A stretch of 64,000 bases of DNA from positions 1 to 64,000 of the forward strand of contig JBGSKO010000154.1 in NCBI GenBank assembly GCA_041741155.1, in the 5' to 3' direction. A model generated the notes under the pieces. It was given only the letters and a program-made list of their open reading frames with translations. It did not search any database and was not told the DNA's origin. Positions 1-8,491 of this stretch are shown one piece after another (the stretch's first letter is position 1; each line of letters opens with the position of its first letter). The translations under genes were made by a program, and so were the position numbers. This DNA comes from M3007 sp041741155. Lineage in GTDB: Bacteria > Bacteroidota > Bacteroidia > Chitinophagales > Saprospiraceae.

Positions 1-354
1 TTCGTAACTCAAATTTACACTTACCGGCTTACTTTTTACCCCCCCCCACTCAAAATCCTAATCAGTTCATGCCAAAGTAGGCCCGGTTCCGCCGATTGGG
101 TAGCATGGGCCGGGGAGGCTGGGATTCATGCAACAAAGCCAATAAAACAGGGATTATTTGATATTGAAGTCCACAATGACGAACCCGGTTATTACTTAAA
201 AATACACGAATTGAAAAGCAACAAAGCATATAAAGACTTGCACGAAGCAAAATCTCGTGCATTTGAAGTCATTGAAAATGGAGAATTGGTAGAATATCTA
301 AAAAATCACAACATTGAATTCCAAAGCAGTTCAAACAAGCGGGCAAAAAAATAA
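1..354 (+). CDS. hypothetical protein, C-terminal part (open at left edge)
   Basis: Frame 1 is open from the first base to a TAA at 352-354, giving 117 codons without a visible ATG. The last 75 codons look genuinely coding: they are rich in charged residues, with the stretches DIEVHNDEPGYYLKIHELK and EVIENGELVEYL, and end in a basic tail. The first 30 codons run through a poly-C tract and look less protein-like. The true start is either outside the window or lost, so this may be the tail of an intact gene or a broken fragment. I do not recognise the family. The next gene to the right is convergent. Confidence 0.45.
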   Translation, partial: FVTQIYTYRLTFYPPPLKILISSCQSRPGSADWVAWAGEAGIHATKPIKQGLFDIEVHNDEPGYYLKIHELKSNKAYKDLHEAKSRAFEVIENGELVEYLKNHNIEFQSSSNKRAKK

Positions 355-410
355 TAAAAAATCGCAACCAAGAGGAGGATTTTATACGGTATCCTGCATT
401 TTTGCACAAC

Positions 411-450
411 CGTAAACAGAGATTTAGCGGGTGCCAAAGCCCTGTTTACG
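411..450. terminator. hairpin between convergent genes
   Basis: A perfect 9-bp inverted repeat, CGTAAACAG (411-419) and CTGTTTACG (442-450), flanks a 22-nt loop in the 114-bp gap between two convergent genes. A bidirectional terminator is the simplest reading. There is a short T-run on the plus side only. Confidence 0.4.
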
Positions 451-468
451 TTTCAACTGCATTCCGAA

Positions 469-1035
469 TTAAAGTTCCACATTCAACTTCATACGGAACT
501 TTTTTCTGAAAGTATCAGGCTTAATAGCCCTACCTGACAATCCCCAAAGCCCGATTCTTTGCCCCTTCGCAAACGCCTGAATCTTTTTCATCAGACTATT
601 CGCTTTGGTATTTTTCTGCTCCGTCCGGTACCAAGCCCAACCTTTCGAGACGATGTACTGCGCCAAATCGAGCGTGTCGGGCACCTGCTCCGGATTTTTC
701 ACAGTGAAGAAAATTTCACATACCGGGCGCTTGTACACATCGGAATACCGGTATTTGACGAGCACCGTTTGACCTTTGATGAGTTTCCGGACGCTGTCGG
801 CTGCGGTGCGGCCATAGGGTTGGTCGAAGGGAATAACGCCGGGAAAACGCACTTCCGGCGCATCTATGCCGTAAAGTCGCACCCAAACGGCGCTATCGGG
901 CTTTTCAGCCTCTGCAAAAGAGAGTTTGTAACTGTCACCGTCGTGGACGGCTTTAACGGTAGCGGGTTGCAGTTGCTGTGCATTCAGGGAAATGGTCAGC
1001 CACAGCAGCGGCAGCAGGATAAACAGGTTTTTCAT
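469..1035 (-). CDS. secreted staphylococcal nuclease-like (thermonuclease) protein
   Basis: The 188-aa product starts with a hydrophobic signal peptide ending near AQQ at residues 19-21, so it is exported. The rest is a staphylococcal-nuclease (SNc) fold: VHDGDSYKL, the RLYGIDAPE motif (Arg53, Asp58 and Glu61 are the expected metal/phosphate residues), QPYGRTA, and a downstream KRP arginine. The C-terminal GWAWYR and GLW motifs are typical of the family. The expected role is cleavage of DNA or RNA outside the cytoplasm for nutrient use or defence. Length is normal for a single-domain enzyme. It sits at the end of a leftward group that enters the phage-like module, but nothing shows it belongs to that element. 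Confidence 0.88.
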   Translation of the reverse strand: MKNLFILLPLLWLTISLNAQQLQPATVKAVHDGDSYKLSFAEAEKPDSAVWVRLYGIDAPEVRFPGVIPFDQPYGRTAADSVRKLIKGQTVLVKYRYSDVYKRPVCEIFFTVKNPEQVPDTLDLAQYIVSKGWAWYRTEQKNTKANSLMKKIQAFAKGQRIGLWGLSGRAIKPDTFRKKFRMKLNVEL

Positions 1036-1105
1036 GGGTGAGGTTTTTTTGTGGTTTAAAATTTCGTTGCAAATATGTGGATTATTTCTGGGTTTTCTGG
1101 CGCCG

Positions 1106-1405
1106 TCAATCCACTTTTTTCACATATACTTCCAGGAGCCCTTTACAATTGACAATTTCCTGTATTTCAACCTGGTTGTTGAAATCGGCTAAATATTCGC
1201 TCTCCTGGTCCGTCAGACCAAAATCCGCCGCAAACGTGAGCAAATCCAACAGTTCGCCCTGCCGTGGCCGGCCGGGTAGGGTGATATACGCCCTTTTGAT
1301 CTTGGCAGATATACTGCTATTCATTCCGGTGATAAACTCACGGGACAATTCAGGGTAATAAGGGATCAACTCTTCATCGAGATGCAACCGGACTTTGGTG
1401 CGCAT
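1106..1405 (-). CDS. hypothetical protein, 99 aa
   Basis: A small acidic protein with no signal peptide or membrane segment; I do not recognise it. The start is supported by a Bacteroidota -7 element (TAGGTTTG, 1441 down to 1434) about 30 nt upstream on the same strand. A 12-bp direct repeat and a small hairpin surround this promoter, so the gene is probably regulated, perhaps by its own product or a neighbour. It lies 70 bp upstream of the nuclease gene and 165 bp downstream of the methyltransferase stop. Its size and setting would suit an antitoxin, anti-repressor or other accessory protein, but no motif decides this. Confidence 0.6.
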   Translation of the reverse strand: MRTKVRLHLDEELIPYYPELSREFITGMNSSISAKIKRAYITLPGRPRQGELLDLLTFAADFGLTDQESEYLADFNNQVEIQEIVNCKGLLEVYVKKVD

Positions 1406-1433
1406 GGAACTTCAGATTATGAACACTGGGTTG

Positions 1434-1493
1434 CAAACCTATAAAACAAAATGTATTTTAAGGTCAAAAACCTTAGTCATAAAAACAAAATGT
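1434..1493 (-). promoter_or_regulatory. promoter with direct-repeat operators
   Basis: On the minus strand a -7 box TAGGTTTG occupies 1441-1434. AAAACAAAATGT occurs twice on the plus strand, at 1443-1454 and 1482-1493, 39 bp apart, with a 5-bp hairpin (AAGGT/ACCTT, 1460-1474) between. The repeats straddle where RNA polymerase would bind upstream of the 99-aa gene, so they are likely operators. No clear -33 TTTG at normal spacing was found. Confidence 0.4.
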
Positions 1494-1570
1494 TTGTATT
1501 TTTAAATCATTTATGCGTATAATATTCTTTAATTGCTGTATGGGCATTTAGATTTTTCCATATTCTTTTT

Positions 1571-3175
1571 TTAGCCCCGCATTTTTTCTGCCGGGACGGT
1601 CCAAAACGATGCTTTTTGAGACCCCGCCCGTTTTGCCTCCGACATCGCCTGAAACCAGGCCTTCACCACACCCGTCTCGACACTATTTCCGATGAATTTC
1701 TTTTGCTCGTGCTGCGGACCGTATAAAACATAGTGGTCGGGAAAGCCCTGGATACGTTTCAATTCGATCACTTTCAACATCCGCATGTAAATGTCGGCAA
1801 TGCCATGTGCGCGCATGAATGCCTTTAGTTCCCGCATTACCGGGGAATCGCCGGGTTGTTCCTGCCATTTTGATGGACCATTCAGTATCGGTGTAGCCAG
1901 GGATAGGGGATAAGACTTTTGCCGGGCTATGATGGTGGGAGCCGGGGCGCTCACCGGGCTTCCGGCACTTTGAAATTGCGGGTTGACCAGAAATGCGGAG
2001 CACAGATTCATCTTCGGCACCGTGAGCAGGCTACCCGCCGGCTCGGCAACGCTCTGCGAGCGCCCGCTGATGAAATTCCGGTCTATCCAGGAAACAGGAC
2101 TGACTAAGGCCATGCGGTCTTTCGTCGTGCAGGTGGGAGCAGGTTGTTTGACCGACGAACACTGTCCGTTGCCAAAGTACGATTGCAGCATGGGCGTTAT
2201 CAGCGCCTTATGACCGGCGGTGGTGACGGCGCCCACCGGTTGATCGACGCCGGTACAATAGCCGGGCGAGTTGCAGGTCATCACGGACGGCTTTGTATGG
2301 AATTTCCGCAAACCCGACAGAATGCGCCGTAAAGTGCGGTCCACCAGCGGCTTTTTGCGGTCGAAAATGCTACGGCCCAAATCCGGGAAATCCAGCACCT
2401 CGGCTACCGGCCTCCAGGGTTTCAGTTTTTCCCGGAACAGGTTGCCGCTTGCCGGGCGTTTTACGTGTGTAGGTTCCGGCCACGAAAATGCGGCGCCCGG
2501 CCGCCAAAATGCGCCGAAATACCGCTCCCGGATGGTCACGCCACCGAAATTCGCCGCATTTAGCAAACGCCAGTCGTGACAGTAGCCGAGTGACTGCACC
2601 TTTTTTACCCAGCGCACGTAGTCCTTGCCGGATTTGCGGCTTTCCGGAACCAGGTAGGGCCGCATTTTGCCTTTTTTCCGGTCGAAATGAAGCGGGCAAT
2701 AGTCGCCGTCCTTGCATTGAACCACCTTGGGGATACATGGCCCCCATGCCATGAACTCTTCCACGTTCTCGATGAGCAGGTAGTCCGGTTGTAATGCGTC
2801 GATATACCGGAACAGGCCGTCCGCGAGTGCACGGGAATCCGCATCGCGGGGCAATCCCCCTTTTGCATTGGAAAAATTAGTGCATTCCAAACTGGCCCAT
2901 AACACCAATGCGGCGTCGGGGTACCGCATTTTCCAATAATTGACCGCATTTTGAATCGGAGTGATGTCAGCTTGGAGGATATCTTCGGTCAGGTGTAATA
3001 CGCCCCGATGATTGGCTGCATGGCTTTTAATCGCCAGGGAATCGTGGTTGATCGCGGCAATAACTTTGCAAACGCCGCTTTTCTCCGCGCCGGTGGAAGT
3101 ACCGCCGGCGCCGCAAAACAAGTCGATAAGCAGAAAATCCGGCGATTTCGCCGCATTTTTCGAGATGCAGGTCAT
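1571..3175 (-). CDS. phage-type C5 cytosine DNA methyltransferase
   Basis: The 534-aa protein carries the C5-methyltransferase motifs in order: SAM-binding DLFCGAGG (18-25), the catalytic-loop motif SLECTNFS (nucleophile Cys near 98), ENV near 136, a GVTIRERYFGAF block (motif VIII-like, near 220), a long variable target-recognition region, and the C-terminal GNSVETGVVKAW (motif X). The catalytic motif reads ECTNFS rather than PCQxFS; a similar ECTHFS form is typical of a phage/prophage branch of these enzymes, so I expect activity. No restriction enzyme gene is adjacent, making it an orphan methyltransferase that may protect or mark the element. It is the last gene of the leftward module and contains several AAATGCGG words. 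Confidence 0.92.
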   Translation of the reverse strand: MTCISKNAAKSPDFLLIDLFCGAGGTSTGAEKSGVCKVIAAINHDSLAIKSHAANHRGVLHLTEDILQADITPIQNAVNYWKMRYPDAALVLWASLECTNFSNAKGGLPRDADSRALADGLFRYIDALQPDYLLIENVEEFMAWGPCIPKVVQCKDGDYCPLHFDRKKGKMRPYLVPESRKSGKDYVRWVKKVQSLGYCHDWRLLNAANFGGVTIRERYFGAFWRPGAAFSWPEPTHVKRPASGNLFREKLKPWRPVAEVLDFPDLGRSIFDRKKPLVDRTLRRILSGLRKFHTKPSVMTCNSPGYCTGVDQPVGAVTTAGHKALITPMLQSYFGNGQCSSVKQPAPTCTTKDRMALVSPVSWIDRNFISGRSQSVAEPAGSLLTVPKMNLCSAFLVNPQFQSAGSPVSAPAPTIIARQKSYPLSLATPILNGPSKWQEQPGDSPVMRELKAFMRAHGIADIYMRMLKVIELKRIQGFPDHYVLYGPQHEQKKFIGNSVETGVVKAWFQAMSEAKRAGSQKASFWTVPAEKMRG

Positions 3176-3180
3176 AAGAA

Positions 3181-3612
3181 TCAGATGAGTTGGGCGAGGA
3201 GCATTTCACCCGCTTGAAGGATAGGGGTGATGTTTTTATGCGGCGCGGGAAGTTGAAAATCCGGTAAGTGACCTACATGTCGTTGCAGGGAGTTCAAATG
3301 CCCCTGAATAAAGCAAGTCACATCCGCCTCCCGAATCCCTTCCTTTTCAAACTGAAAGCGCCCGCGCGCCACTTTGAGTACCGTCTGCGCATCCGGACCG
3401 TAGGCCAGCACATACCCTGTGCCACCCTCGGCAATGAGCCATTCCCGGCCGGATTTGGGGTTATTCGCCGCATTTGCAGTCCGGAAAAAGCGGTACTTAC
3501 CGCATTTGGAAATTTCCACGGCTTCCACTTCCAACTCGTGGCGTTCAAAGGTTTTACCGTTCCAGAGCCACCAGGACACGGCGTAATGCGGTGATTTTTT
3601 ATGGTTGTTCAT
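3181..3612 (-). CDS. hypothetical protein, 143 aa
   Basis: The frame is open further upstream to 3804, but that part overlaps the next gene and is compositionally a shadow. The ATG at 3612, starting MNNHKKSPHYAVSWWLWNG, gives a clean 143-aa protein 11 bp after the preceding gene. The first 60 residues look like a small beta-rich domain (WWLWNGKTFERHELEVEAVEI), followed by a helical C-terminus. No known motif, signal peptide or membrane segment is visible. It is co-directional and tightly spaced with the methyltransferase (5 bp), so the two are probably translated from one message. Function unknown. Confidence 0.7.
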   Translation of the reverse strand: MNNHKKSPHYAVSWWLWNGKTFERHELEVEAVEISKCGKYRFFRTANAANNPKSGREWLIAEGGTGYVLAYGPDAQTVLKVARGRFQFEKEGIREADVTCFIQGHLNSLQRHVGHLPDFQLPAPHKNITPILQAGEMLLAQLI

Positions 3613-3623
3613 CGCAGGGAGTT

Positions 3624-3998
3624 TTAGGCAGCCTGAAGGCCGCCGGTGATGGAATAGAAATGCAGGCGGGCGATTTCCGGGGAGGCGGCCGTGAAGCAAG
3701 CCACCCCATCCGACCGGCACAGCAACCAGCGGTCGCAGGCGCCGGTGGGGTAGGGATTGCAGCACAGGGCAAGCCGGAGAACCTTGGACTTCAGCCATTC
3801 GCAAGGCACAACAGGTTTGAGTTGTGCGCGACCGATCCAGTCCAGCACGTGCAAGGAAATGCGGCCAGTTGGATTGAAATGCGGCGCTTTGTGCCGGATA
3901 ATGCGGCGTTTTAGTTCCTGAATGCCGGAATAATCCGGCACTTCATGTGCACGGGCGACGTGCAGGCCCGCCGGGTGTTGTTCCAGGAGTGGTGTCAT
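3624..3998 (-). CDS. hypothetical protein, 124 aa
   Basis: A 124-aa protein in the same leftward operon, 12 bp downstream of dnaB and 11 bp before the next gene. It is rich in His, Cys and Arg (CNPYPTGACDRW) but without a clear zinc-finger spacing. I do not recognise the family. Two AAATGCGG words in its gene read as PHF and GRI, showing that the recurring DNA word is tolerated in different frames here. A regulatory or small accessory role in the module is only a guess. Confidence 0.6.
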   Translation of the reverse strand: MTPLLEQHPAGLHVARAHEVPDYSGIQELKRRIIRHKAPHFNPTGRISLHVLDWIGRAQLKPVVPCEWLKSKVLRLALCCNPYPTGACDRWLLCRSDGVACFTAASPEIARLHFYSITGGLQAA

Positions 3999-4010
3999 AT
4001 CTGGGATGTT

Positions 4011-5624
4011 TTAAAATGGAATGTCCTGATCGTTACGGCTGGTAGGTTTTACCCCGCCGTAGGGCGGTGGTGTGGCGGGAAATGCGGCATCGCCCCCTAA
4101 ACTCGCCGCATTTTTAGGCGAATCCACCGCATTATGCACCGCATTTGCAACTATTGGGGCAAAAGAAAATTGATCGCATTCGAGGGAAGAAAAGCGGGTA
4201 AATTGTTTTTCAAATTTCACTTTTACGGTGTCAGTATCCCCGTGCCGGTTTTTGGCAAAAATGATTTCGGCTATTCCCAAAAGCGATTTGCCGGATTCGT
4301 CTTCAACAATATCATAGTATTCCGGCCGGTAGATGAACGACACGATGTCCGCATCCTGCTCCACCGCTCCGCTGTCACGCAAGTCGGAGAGCTGTGGGCG
4401 TTTGGCGCCACCGCGCGTTTCCACGGCCCGGCTCAGTTGCGACAATGCGATCACCGGCACGTTCAGTTCTTTGGCTAAGCCTTTCAAGGCCCGGCTGATA
4501 CCGGAAACCTCCTGTTCGCGGTTGCCGTTTTTGTTTTCCTGTCCGCCAGGCGATAGCGTCATCAGTTGCAGGTAATCGACAATGACCAACTGGATATCGT
4601 GCTGCCGTTTTAACCGGCGGCATTTGGCCCGCATTTCCGGGATGCTGATCCCTGGCGTGTCGTCCAGGTAAATGGGCAGGTTTTCCAGTTGGTCAGCAGT
4701 GCCGGCCAAATCCATCAAATCCTCGTCAGAGAGTTTGCCGTTCCGCATTTTCTGACCGTTTACCTCACCAAGCATGGCCATCATGCGCATAACCAATTGT
4801 GCATTGGCCATTTCCAAACTGAAAAATGCGACTGGAATACCGCAATTCGCCGCATTTATGGCTGCTGAAAGCGCAAACCCGGTTTTGCCCATACCCGGCC
4901 GTGCCGCCAGAATCACCAGGTCGGAATCATGCCAGCCGCCGGTCAAGGCATCCACTTCCGCAATTCCGGAGGGTTTTCCGGTAATGCCGGTCCCCGCCCG
5001 TGCTTTCAGGACATTTTGCTCGATCTGCTTGAAGGTGGAAAATGCTAGCGAAGACACTTTGGTGCTGGCGCGGGACAGCGTGTTTTGGGTAATGGCAAAC
5101 AAACCCTGCTCCGCATTTTGCAGCGCATCGAAACAGTCGATGGTGTCTTCATAACCCTCCTTTACCATTTTGGCGCCGGTGGCAATGATCTGCCGTTGAA
5201 TATGTTTTTGTTGGATAATGCGGCTGTGGTACTCGATGTTGGCTGCCGAGGCCACCCGGTTGGTCAATTCCACCAGGTAATAACTGCCGCCGGCATTTTC
5301 CAACTCGCCGCATTTGCGCAGTTCCTCGGTCACGGTCAGCAAATCCACCGGATTTTGCCGCTCATGCAGCCGCATTATGGCCTGGTAAATCACCTGGTGC
5401 GCAGTGGTGTAAAATGCCTCGGGGGTAAGCAAATCCGAAACAATGGCAGGCGCTTCCCGGTCCAGCATCAGGGCACCCAGAACGGCTTCCTCCAGCGGCA
5501 GTGCCTGCGGCGGAATTTTGCCGAATACGTATTGCGACATGCCGGCATCTTCCCGCATTTGGGACGAATTTTGCCGCATTTTGGACGGATATTCACGGGA
5601 TGAGTTTGGCCGTTGATCGTACAT
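4011..5624 (-). CDS. replicative DNA helicase, DnaB-type (element-encoded)
   Basis: The 537-aa product has the two-domain DnaB layout: an N-terminal helical domain (PQALPLEEAVLGALMLD, about 38-160), a linker, and a RecA-type C-terminal helicase domain with Walker A ARPGMGKT at 241-248, Walker B LVIVDYLQL, the SRAVETRGGAKRPQLSDLR block and an arginine-finger region near KNRHGDT. It should be a hexameric 5'-3' helicase. The first 28 residues are an extra, low-conservation leader; MSQYVFGKIPPQ at 5540 is a plausible alternative start. Context with a phage-type methyltransferase suggests the element's own helicase rather than the host dnaB. An AATGCGG word abuts its start codon. Confidence 0.93.
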   Translation of the reverse strand: MYDQRPNSSREYPSKMRQNSSQMREDAGMSQYVFGKIPPQALPLEEAVLGALMLDREAPAIVSDLLTPEAFYTTAHQVIYQAIMRLHERQNPVDLLTVTEELRKCGELENAGGSYYLVELTNRVASAANIEYHSRIIQQKHIQRQIIATGAKMVKEGYEDTIDCFDALQNAEQGLFAITQNTLSRASTKVSSLAFSTFKQIEQNVLKARAGTGITGKPSGIAEVDALTGGWHDSDLVILAARPGMGKTGFALSAAINAANCGIPVAFFSLEMANAQLVMRMMAMLGEVNGQKMRNGKLSDEDLMDLAGTADQLENLPIYLDDTPGISIPEMRAKCRRLKRQHDIQLVIVDYLQLMTLSPGGQENKNGNREQEVSGISRALKGLAKELNVPVIALSQLSRAVETRGGAKRPQLSDLRDSGAVEQDADIVSFIYRPEYYDIVEDESGKSLLGIAEIIFAKNRHGDTDTVKVKFEKQFTRFSSLECDQFSFAPIVANAVHNAVDSPKNAASLGGDAAFPATPPPYGGVKPTSRNDQDIPF

Positions 5625-5636
5625 AATGCGGGAGAA

Positions 5637-6374
5637 TTAATGCGTGAAGAAAAATTCGGGTGACACCCATCCGCCACCCTGGCGGATGCCGCATAAGCGG
5701 CCGGAAGCCAGATCAACCCGCAAAACGGGGTCCGGAGCGGTTCCATGATAAATATAGGCGCGGGTGTATTTTTGGCCGGCCTGTAGTCGCGTGGCGATTT
5801 CGCCCAGGTAGGCCGTGATCAGGAAAGATTGCGGTAATTCGCCGGATTCAGGATCGGCATACCGAACAGCCAAATGCGGCTTGTCTGTAGGTAAATTCGC
5901 CGCATATTGTCGAAACTCGTCGCATTCTGTGTTTGCAACGAATGTCAATGGTTTGCTGCCGGCCATCCAAAGCCGCCAATCCCGGTTCAGGACAGGGGCA
6001 GTGGCCTTTTGCACGGGCTGCCAACCCGATTGCGGCATCCAAAAGGCGACGGCGTCTTTTATCTTTCCAAAATTGGGGATAATCACCGCATAAGTCATGT
6101 GTCCGGAGTCGAAATGGTTGCCCCGCGTACCGCCCCTGGAGAACAAGTTTTGAAGCCGTGCGATTTTTTGATCATCGGAAAACTCCGCCCTGGTGCCTTT
6201 CGAAATACCCTTGTTGGGTACGTCGTGTGAGTACAAAGGCGGCAACCAGCGGTGGCCGTCAAATACGAGGAGTTTGAAACTGGACTCGGTGCCGTATTTC
6301 CAGCGGATTGGACGACGTTTTCGTGGTGGGCGGCCAGGGGCAATTCCCGGCGCATTTTGATCCGTTTGTTTCAT
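5637..6374 (-). CDS. hypothetical protein, 245 aa, module member
   Basis: A 245-aa soluble protein with a basic N-terminus (PPRKRRPIRWKYG) and otherwise mixed alpha/beta composition; no signal peptide or membrane segment. The start codon overlaps the stop of the upstream 614-aa gene by 4 bp (ATGA), so it is translationally coupled to it, and dnaB follows after 12 bp. That places it between a likely replication protein and the helicase. I do not recognise the family. The arginine-rich start would suit nucleic-acid binding, but this is inference. Confidence 0.65.
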   Translation of the reverse strand: MKQTDQNAPGIAPGRPPRKRRPIRWKYGTESSFKLLVFDGHRWLPPLYSHDVPNKGISKGTRAEFSDDQKIARLQNLFSRGGTRGNHFDSGHMTYAVIIPNFGKIKDAVAFWMPQSGWQPVQKATAPVLNRDWRLWMAGSKPLTFVANTECDEFRQYAANLPTDKPHLAVRYADPESGELPQSFLITAYLGEIATRLQAGQKYTRAYIYHGTAPDPVLRVDLASGRLCGIRQGGGWVSPEFFFTH

Positions 6375-8215
6375 TGTTGAGCATTTTTATGTTGAAGCAC
6401 GTACTGAGCCATTGCGACATATTTATGTCCATCAAATGCGCGGATAAAATCCTCGAAACCAAGGCGCGTTTGGAAAAATGCGTTGGTATCGCGAACGACC
6501 GCATCCCGGAAGTCCGCCTCCCCGTGCAAGCGGTAGTAGATTTCAGTCATGGCGTCCCTAATGCGGTCCATTTCCGGCGAATTTTTCCCCGATTTGATGT
6601 CGTCCGCATACGCCCAAATGGTTCGTTTCAGTTTTGACCGCCCGGCCAATTCCATTTCCTGTTGCAATGCTTTGCTGTCGTAGCGGGTGACCAGGCTCGC
6701 GAAATAAGCCGAAGCGCCGCCCTGGTTGCTGTCGAACTCCCGGCCTTTCGATTTCCCGGTTTGGCGCCGGCGGGCGGCCTGTTGGGCCATGTAGGTCATA
6801 CAGGCTTCCAGCGTTTGCGGGCCGTATTGGGCATACCACCGGGAGAATGTGCCCGGATGAATGCGGTGGGCGCCAAGGGAGAGCAAGTGGGCGTAAAGCC
6901 GGTTTTTGCGGTCGCGGTCGGATTCATTATCTGGGATATCAGGCGGTAGAGTGGGGGCATGTTGTTCCTTCACAAACAACCGCAACGCGCTCAGCAGGGT
7001 ACCGTGCGGCCGGTCGGGGCGCAGGAACTTTTCGGGGGTGAGCACCCAGGCTTCCGGGTTGTCTTCCATGTATTTGGCCTGTTGTTCGATGGCCTCGCGG
7101 AGCCGCATTTCCGCTTCCGCGAGGGTGACTTCCCCCGCATTTCGAGCGGAATGCAGGTTTTCTACCAGCAATTCGCCGCATTTCTGAACGGTGTAGGACA
7201 AGAAATAATCCTTCAAAAAGGCATTTTCAGCACTGTGCCGGATCCGGCCGGTGCCCAAAAGCGGCAGGTAAACTCGCGCAAGCAGAAACTGCCACAGCGC
7301 AGCCGCCCGGCTCAGCGCGCCGCCGCCGCCGGACGGGCCGGGCGGAATATTTTTTTCTTCATTTTCTTGTGTTGATGTCTGGGGGAGTGTACCCTGCTGG
7401 TGGGCGGTTTTCATTTCGGGTTCTGTCGGCTTTGCCGACCGGAATAAATCGTTTTCCGCGCTAGCGGAAAGCCGCTCCTCTTCATTCTTCTCTTTTTTTA
7501 CGGTTTTTATTAAAATACGGGGAATTGTGGAAGATTTTTCCCCTTGCTCCCCCTCAACTGACTCATTATCAGCCACATTTTCTCCGGTCGCATCGGACCA
7601 TTCCGGGCCGAAAATCCAGGCCATATTGACCAATCCGACCACGTTTCCCCGGCCTTTTGGGTCCGGTTCGCCGGCCCGGTTGAGGCGCGTCCAGGAGAGG
7701 AAGAACGGGAAACCTTTCAAGGTGTCGCCAGATTGGGTCACCCAGGCTGCCGTGGTTTTGCGGCGCCAGTTCTGGACCGTGCGGCGTATGTTGTCCGTAA
7801 TCACGGGCATCCCGGATTTGTTGCGTTCGATGGCAGCACCCGGCTCGTGCAGTTTGGCCCGCCGGCCTTCGGAGAGTCGGAGCAACATCCCGTGGGCGAC
7901 GTTGTTGGTCTCCAGGGGCCAATGGCCACGCTGACCGGAGCGCCACAACTCGTATTCTGCCGGCTTGTGGAGGGCCAGTTCCGCCAGTTGTTTCCAGACG
8001 ATGTTTTGGCAGTGGCGGAGGAATTCGTACACTTTACTGCCCACCAGGTTGTTGCCCGGGTGGGTGTCCTCGTAGTCGAGCAGGGCGTCTTTCAGTTCCT
8101 CCCGGCGCAGATTCAGGTCAATGTTGAGCAGGCGGGCCAGCGTAAAATGGTCGCGTTCCCAATCAATAGTTGCCGGCGCCGTGTTTTTGACGATGCGAGA
8201 AGCAGGTGTTGCCAT
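6371..8215 (-). CDS. large hypothetical protein, possible replication initiator/helicase partner
   Basis: An ATG at 8215 (MATPASRIVKN) gives 614 aa; the frame is open to 8554, but that extension crosses a MITE-like element and looks non-coding. Residues about 15-210 form a helical/basic domain (RNKSGMPVITDNIRRTVQNWRR is too long to quote further), then comes an acidic low-complexity linker rich in E, S, P and G (about 215-330), then a helical C-terminal half with a FSRWYAQYG motif. Position directly upstream of and coupled to the genes leading to DnaB suggests a replication initiator or helicase loader, but I see no diagnostic motif. Seven AAATGCGG-type words lie in or just before the gene. 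Confidence 0.7.
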   Translation of the reverse strand: MATPASRIVKNTAPATIDWERDHFTLARLLNIDLNLRREELKDALLDYEDTHPGNNLVGSKVYEFLRHCQNIVWKQLAELALHKPAEYELWRSGQRGHWPLETNNVAHGMLLRLSEGRRAKLHEPGAAIERNKSGMPVITDNIRRTVQNWRRKTTAAWVTQSGDTLKGFPFFLSWTRLNRAGEPDPKGRGNVVGLVNMAWIFGPEWSDATGENVADNESVEGEQGEKSSTIPRILIKTVKKEKNEEERLSASAENDLFRSAKPTEPEMKTAHQQGTLPQTSTQENEEKNIPPGPSGGGGALSRAAALWQFLLARVYLPLLGTGRIRHSAENAFLKDYFLSYTVQKCGELLVENLHSARNAGEVTLAEAEMRLREAIEQQAKYMEDNPEAWVLTPEKFLRPDRPHGTLLSALRLFVKEQHAPTLPPDIPDNESDRDRKNRLYAHLLSLGAHRIHPGTFSRWYAQYGPQTLEACMTYMAQQAARRRQTGKSKGREFDSNQGGASAYFASLVTRYDSKALQQEMELAGRSKLKRTIWAYADDIKSGKNSPEMDRIRDAMTEIYYRLHGEADFRDAVVRDTNAFFQTRLGFEDFIRAFDGHKYVAMAQYVLQHKNAQQ

Positions 8216-8233
8216 AATAAATGCGGAGAATTT

Positions 8234-8263
8234 GGCGGCTCCCGCTGGAATGCGGGAACCGCC
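8234..8263 (-). other. leader hairpin
   Basis: GGCGG-c-TCCCGC (8234-8245) pairs with GCGGGA-a-CCGCC (8252-8263), an 11-bp stem with one mismatch and a 6-nt loop that contains an AATGCGG word. It lies 19 nt upstream of the 614-aa gene start. There is no T-run on either strand, so an mRNA stability or attenuation element is more likely than a terminator. Confidence 0.4.
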
Positions 8264-8328
8264 TATTTGAGTGTACTGCTGATGGTTGTATGTATGCCCC
8301 GGATTTGCAACTGGCGGGGCAAAAAAAT

Positions 8329-8491
8329 AGAGCATGTTGGGAATTTTCTGCCAGAGGCAAAAACGAGGACTTTTTTCGTCAGTTTTCGCGTTTTTGAAGG
8401 AGCATAGTGGGGACTCTGTAACTGAAAAAAGGTGAAAAATGGCGAAAAAAGAACCGTTTTTGACCTGGCGAGAAAATCCCCAACATGCTCT
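8329..8491. mobile_element. MITE-like long imperfect palindrome (163 bp)
   Basis: The 20-bp ends (8329-8348 and 8472-8491) are inverted copies with one mismatch, beginning AGAGCATGTTGGG. A second inverted pair (8370-8389 with 8432-8451; CTTTTTTCG...CGAAAAAAG) has the same centre near 8410, and the bases between also pair in part, so almost the whole element folds on itself with a roughly 40-nt loop. It contains no gene. This is the form of a miniature inverted-repeat transposable element. Its right end coincides with the stop codon of the 80-aa gene. Confidence 0.6.

Noticed and set aside
2332..2340. Exact Haemophilus uptake-signal core AAGTGCGGT
   Set aside because: A single exact copy; the recurring word here is AAATGCGG. 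It is probably only a resemblance, although the general idea of a genome-marking word is kept as a finding.
3181..3804. A 207-codon version of the 143-aa gene
   Set aside because: The 64 extra residues are Arg/Pro/His rich and overlap the upstream gene in a shadow frame; the ATG at 3612 is preferred.
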